A DNA stretch of 64,000 nt from Epiperipatus broadwayi (lineage: Eukaryota; Onychophora; Udeonychophora; Euonychophora; Peripatidae): assembly GCA_028023455.1 (NCBI GenBank), contig JAQFVV010000064.1, forward strand, positions 1,709,825 to 1,773,824, given 5' to 3'. This document shows, one piece after another, positions 60,725-64,000 of the stretch (the stretch's first letter is position 1; every line of letters starts with the position of its first letter). The translations under genes and the position numbers were made by a program. The notes under the pieces are model-generated. The model saw only the letters and a list, made by a program, of their open reading frames with translations. It ran no database searches and was not told the DNA's origin.

Positions 60725-61466
60725 AAGCAATCTATCTTTAGCAACTGCTAAAAAAGAATATCAGCACAGATGATTGTAACCATAAACTTTGAGAGCATCA
60801 TTATGAATGAAAACTTTACCATTCAGTGTGAGAAATAAGATAGCAAGTTACCAGAGTAAAAAAAAAGCAACTGAAACTAACATTAAATACAGTAGTCAAA
60901 AATTATTTTATAATTTGAAATTGGAAGAGACTCAATGCAGACATATATTTTGCTAGATGTGTTATACTAAAGAAAAGAAGCATACAAAACATAATGAAAA
61001 TAACATAGTAATTACTGATCAGATACAGTAATAAAGCAATGGATTTAGCACAAGTCTATCTAAACAAATATATTGGTTCTTTGCACAGAAAAAGAAACAA
61101 GCGTCTAAAATTGATATTAAATTTTACATCACAAAAATAATATTTGTAGTAAGAAAAAAGTATTTAAGACAAAAATGTATTTAAAAACTCTAAAGTAGCA
61201 AGTTGATTAATGAAAAATGCCAATACAAACTAATACTTACTTGGAAAAGAGATAGCCATATATATTTGTGGGAAGAAAATGTTATAGTTGATGTTTTAGC
61301 AGCAGAAAAACATTTTGGTTAAAAATGATCATATAATGGTGGATACATATATTAGATTATTAATAATTGGAACCTTAAATTGTTAATATTTTTGTATTAA
61401 CCAAAAGTAGAAAAGTATATCTAATATATTATAACTACACAGAAATAGTAGAGACCTAATATGTAG
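60725..61466. other. AT-rich putative intron sequence
   Basis: I recognise nothing here beyond A-rich stretches. Confidence 0.45.
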
Positions 61467-61468
61467 TA

Positions 61469-62646
61469 CACCCTGGGTCTCGTTTTACGCGATAGATAGG
61501 TTCCTCAGAAAACATGCCCAAACGAAATCATGCAAAAATAGACATAACTTACCTTGAAAAGGGGGGGGGGGAGATATGGACTGTGATTTTTCAAAACTCG
61601 TGTAAAAGCAAAGCACCAATGTAAAATTTACTTTAAAATTAGCGCAAAAAAAAATAAGAAAATATAACTAATAAAAAATTTCAAATTTGAAAAAAATTGA
61701 TACAGGGCAAACTTTTTTAAACTATAATATTTAATTTTATTCAAAATAATATATTTTTATGCATAATTTACAATACAGTAATTTACATTTTTTTATACAT
61801 GTTTTAATTATTATTGCTATTTGCTGATAAACAGTTTCGTTTGCAAACTGGTAAAAAATAGATTCTTCACAAGAGGAAATACAACTAGTGCCAACTTCAC
61901 TCTCATATTGTGTTAATGGTTTTCTGTTGACAACGTAATTAGTAATTAATCTTTGAGATGATGATTTTATTAATTGTTTATGAACATAGACTTATGATGA
62001 TAAAAAAACATTTATTCACCACTGCTGGAAAAAATTTAATTAAAACTAACAACTAAAAATTAAATTCTTATTTTTGTCTTTAATTTTTTAATTTTCAATT
62101 CCATTTAAAAATCAAATTTCATTTTACATCACATTAATTTCAAGTCACCGTAAGTAATTTTTAAATTGTTAATTACAATTAAAAATCAGATTTTAATTTT
62201 TAATTGTCAAATCTAATTGTGCCCACTGCTATTACTTACCTTTTAAAAATAAACTTGCAGACACTAAATGATTATTAATTGATTACGTTCTTTTTTAAAA
62301 AGCAAAAACAGAATGTGATTTAAAATGCAAAATTAACACACAATGTTTGAACAAATTTACATTATAATCTTGTAAAATTTAATATGTGTATACATAAAAT
62401 GTGGAAATCATGATTTTAATTTCATTATTGCATAAAATCTTACTATTATAAAGCACTGAAAATATTGAAATTACTAAGATGAAAGTTGAATTCCAATAAT
62501 GTGCTATTAGTTTCAATATAACGTAAGTGTGTGAAATTTATTATTTAAAGTAATATTGCATTATCGGAGTTTGACTTCCAGTGAAACATGAATTGCGTAA
62601 CTTCAAAATCATGTTAAATAAGTCCGCATAAAAAGAGACCCAGGTG
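61469..62646. mobile_element. pogo/Tigger-like non-autonomous element with TA duplication
   Basis: The left end CACCCTGGGTCTCGTTTTAC (GCGATAGATAGGTTCC follows) and the right end, reverse complement CACCTGGGTCTCTTTTTATG, are inverted repeats. TA flanks both sides (61467-61468 and 62647-62648). The TCGTTTTACGCG...GGTTCC motif is typical of Tigger/pogo ends. There is no transposase frame. A G10 run lies at about 61561-61571. Confidence 0.72.
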
Positions 62647-62649
62647 TAT

Positions 62650-63150
62650 TTAATCTTTTTGGGAGAGAAAAAAAATTTGTAACAAAAAAAATATCATACT
62701 AGATATTTCTTAAATCTTTAATTGCAGATAATAAAATTATATATATATATATTATTGTTCATACTTGTATATTAATACTACATGCAGAGAAACATGTACA
62801 AACAGTAAAAAAAACACATACACACAGAAAGAAAAATGCTTAAAAATCTAAAATTTAAAAGAAATGTTATTGAAATCTCTCAATAGTGTAAAAGTAACAA
62901 GTAAATAAAGAGAATAATTATTTTAGAACTTCAGTAATGATTTAAATACAATACACAAATAAAGGCATAGAATATAGCTTAGAATTTCTTAAAACTTTTA
63001 TAATTATTGTATGATCATCATTTACAACAGTAACCATAAACCATAGAAAGAAAGTATTTACAGCAACTATATATAAAATAAAAGGCAGGATTTAAATAAT
63101 TCACATTATATTTATGTAATAGTTTATGAACTAAGTAGTCAAATTACTTA
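62650..63150. other. Intron sequence
   Basis: AT-rich, with a (TA)n run near 62739. No other feature is seen up to the splice donor at 63151. Confidence 0.5.
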
Positions 63151-63151
63151 C

Positions 63152-63499
63152 GGACATCTAATAAACGGAAAGACACTTCTTTATCTTCATATTTCCAAAA
63201 AAATCGATATTTCAAATCTTCAGCTAAAACTTTTTTCAAGCAAAATTGTTTGCTATGGGTGTTGTTTATTTCTATTCTGTTTTGGAAATATTTTTCAGCT
63301 GATGAATCGTTTAAAGAGAATGTAGAGTTGTAAACTTTAAAAATTTCAATTTTTTCATAAGTTGGTCGTTTAAGTGAAAATTCTTCAGTTGTGTTTACAT
63401 TATTTTCTAAATTTGTGGCGTTGAGGAAGATGCATAAACTTTGGTTTACTTTAGGTACTGGAGGCTCAAAATAATATGTAAGGTTTTCTGCTTGAGTTT
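63152..63499 (-). CDS. Internal exon: unidentified extracellular-type domain (second copy)
   Basis: The minus-strand exon has acceptor TTATATATATTTCAG (AG at 63500-63501) and donor GATGTCC|GTAAGTAA. It is 348 bp, open throughout, phase 1 at both ends. About 116 residues: NLTYYFEPPVPK, then C22 in QSLCIFLNAT, EKIEIFKVYNSTFSLNDSS, C86 in KQFCLKKV, DLKYRFFWKYED. The spacing and hydrophobic pattern match the exon at 39284-39646, so the gene encodes at least two such domains in a row, this one nearer the N-terminus. It has seven or so glycosylation sequons and no membrane segment. It does not appear in standard frame scans because it lacks an ATG. Confidence 0.72.
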
Positions 63500-63504
63500 C
63501 TGAA

Positions 63505-64000
63505 ATATATATAAATAGAATGATATAGTTGAATCTATCATTATTGTATATAATATAAAAATGCTATAACAGGAAATAAAGAATAAAATTAATTAAAATA
63601 ACCCATTTTTGCTTATTTTAACACTTGACTTTCTGCTTTATCGCACATTCAGTTTATGCAATAAACTAAACCTTTTTAATCTTTCACTTTAACATGACCA
63701 TACACTTCATGACTATAAAATACGCTTGTATTGGATTAATTAATTTTAGCTTTTTTATACATAAGCAAATTATGTCATTCCAGTTCTTAAATTTGTCTTA
63801 GTTTTGCCATGGTGTATGTATATATATATATATATAGGTAATCTTATTAGCTATATATCAATGTTATATACAATATTAAGTTGACCCAATTTATTTACCT
63901 TTTGCATTACGATCAACTTATTCATATTTGTAGGTGTCTTAAAGTCAACATTAAAATTATCTGCACATAATATTCTAATTTCATTTTCAATACTTGTACA
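63505..64000. other. Intron sequence upstream of the 63-kb exon
   Basis: AT-rich, with a (TA)n run at about 63818-63836. No further exon is seen before the window ends. Confidence 0.45.

Overview
The window reads as an intron-rich, very A+T-rich animal genome stretch made mostly of transposable elements and their relics. There is no operon-like gene packing and there are no ribosome binding sites. Nested hAT, pogo/Tigger, SINE, LINE and LTR elements, long AT and AAT microsatellites, and isolated exons flanked by GT/AG sites all point to a metazoan. A mollusc, perhaps a cephalopod, is my best guess from the repeat flavour, but nothing in the sequence proves it. A run of exactly 500 N (13177-13676) marks a scaffold gap.

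Left half (about 2.0-34.7 kb): a block of roughly 11 kb occurs twice in direct orientation, at about 2050-13176 and 20930-32190, offset by about 18.9-19.0 kb. Each copy carries, in order: unclassified sequence; a minus-strand LTR retroelement with about 1.6-kb LTRs and only a coiled-coil gag-like reading frame; a foldback element; an (AT)n tract; a deleted hAT that keeps a zinc-finger fragment; a second hAT with a perfect 8-bp target duplication; and a tandem array of a 208-bp unit. Between the blocks lie foldback elements, a SINE, a hairpin and another small hAT. In the second block the 208-bp array is interrupted by a 2.3-kb terminal-inverted-repeat transposon, whose interior is an alternating two-length tandem array.

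Right half (about 34.8-64 kb): this looks like the inside of one minus-strand gene of unknown identity. Two exons (39284-39646 and 63152-63499) encode homologous extracellular-looking domains of about 116-121 codons. Both are flanked by good splice sites and both are bounded by phase-1 introns. A duplicated putative exon pair lies just downstream at 38078-38548. The 23.5-kb interval between the exons holds a 10.5-kb LTR element (41653-52108), with 3.3-3.5-kb LTRs, a perfect tRNA-Lys primer-binding site, a coiled-coil/repeat reading frame and only a shred of integrase, and a decayed L1/Tx1-type LINE (about 55.3-60.7 kb). A SINE with a 15-bp target duplication also lies there, as does a pogo/Tigger-like MITE.

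The most interesting material is the pair of unrelated LTR families. Both lack polymerase genes, both encode mainly coiled-coil proteins, both use a lysine-tRNA-type primer site and both sit in TA-rich tracts. Next come the receptor-like exons and the array-bearing transposon.
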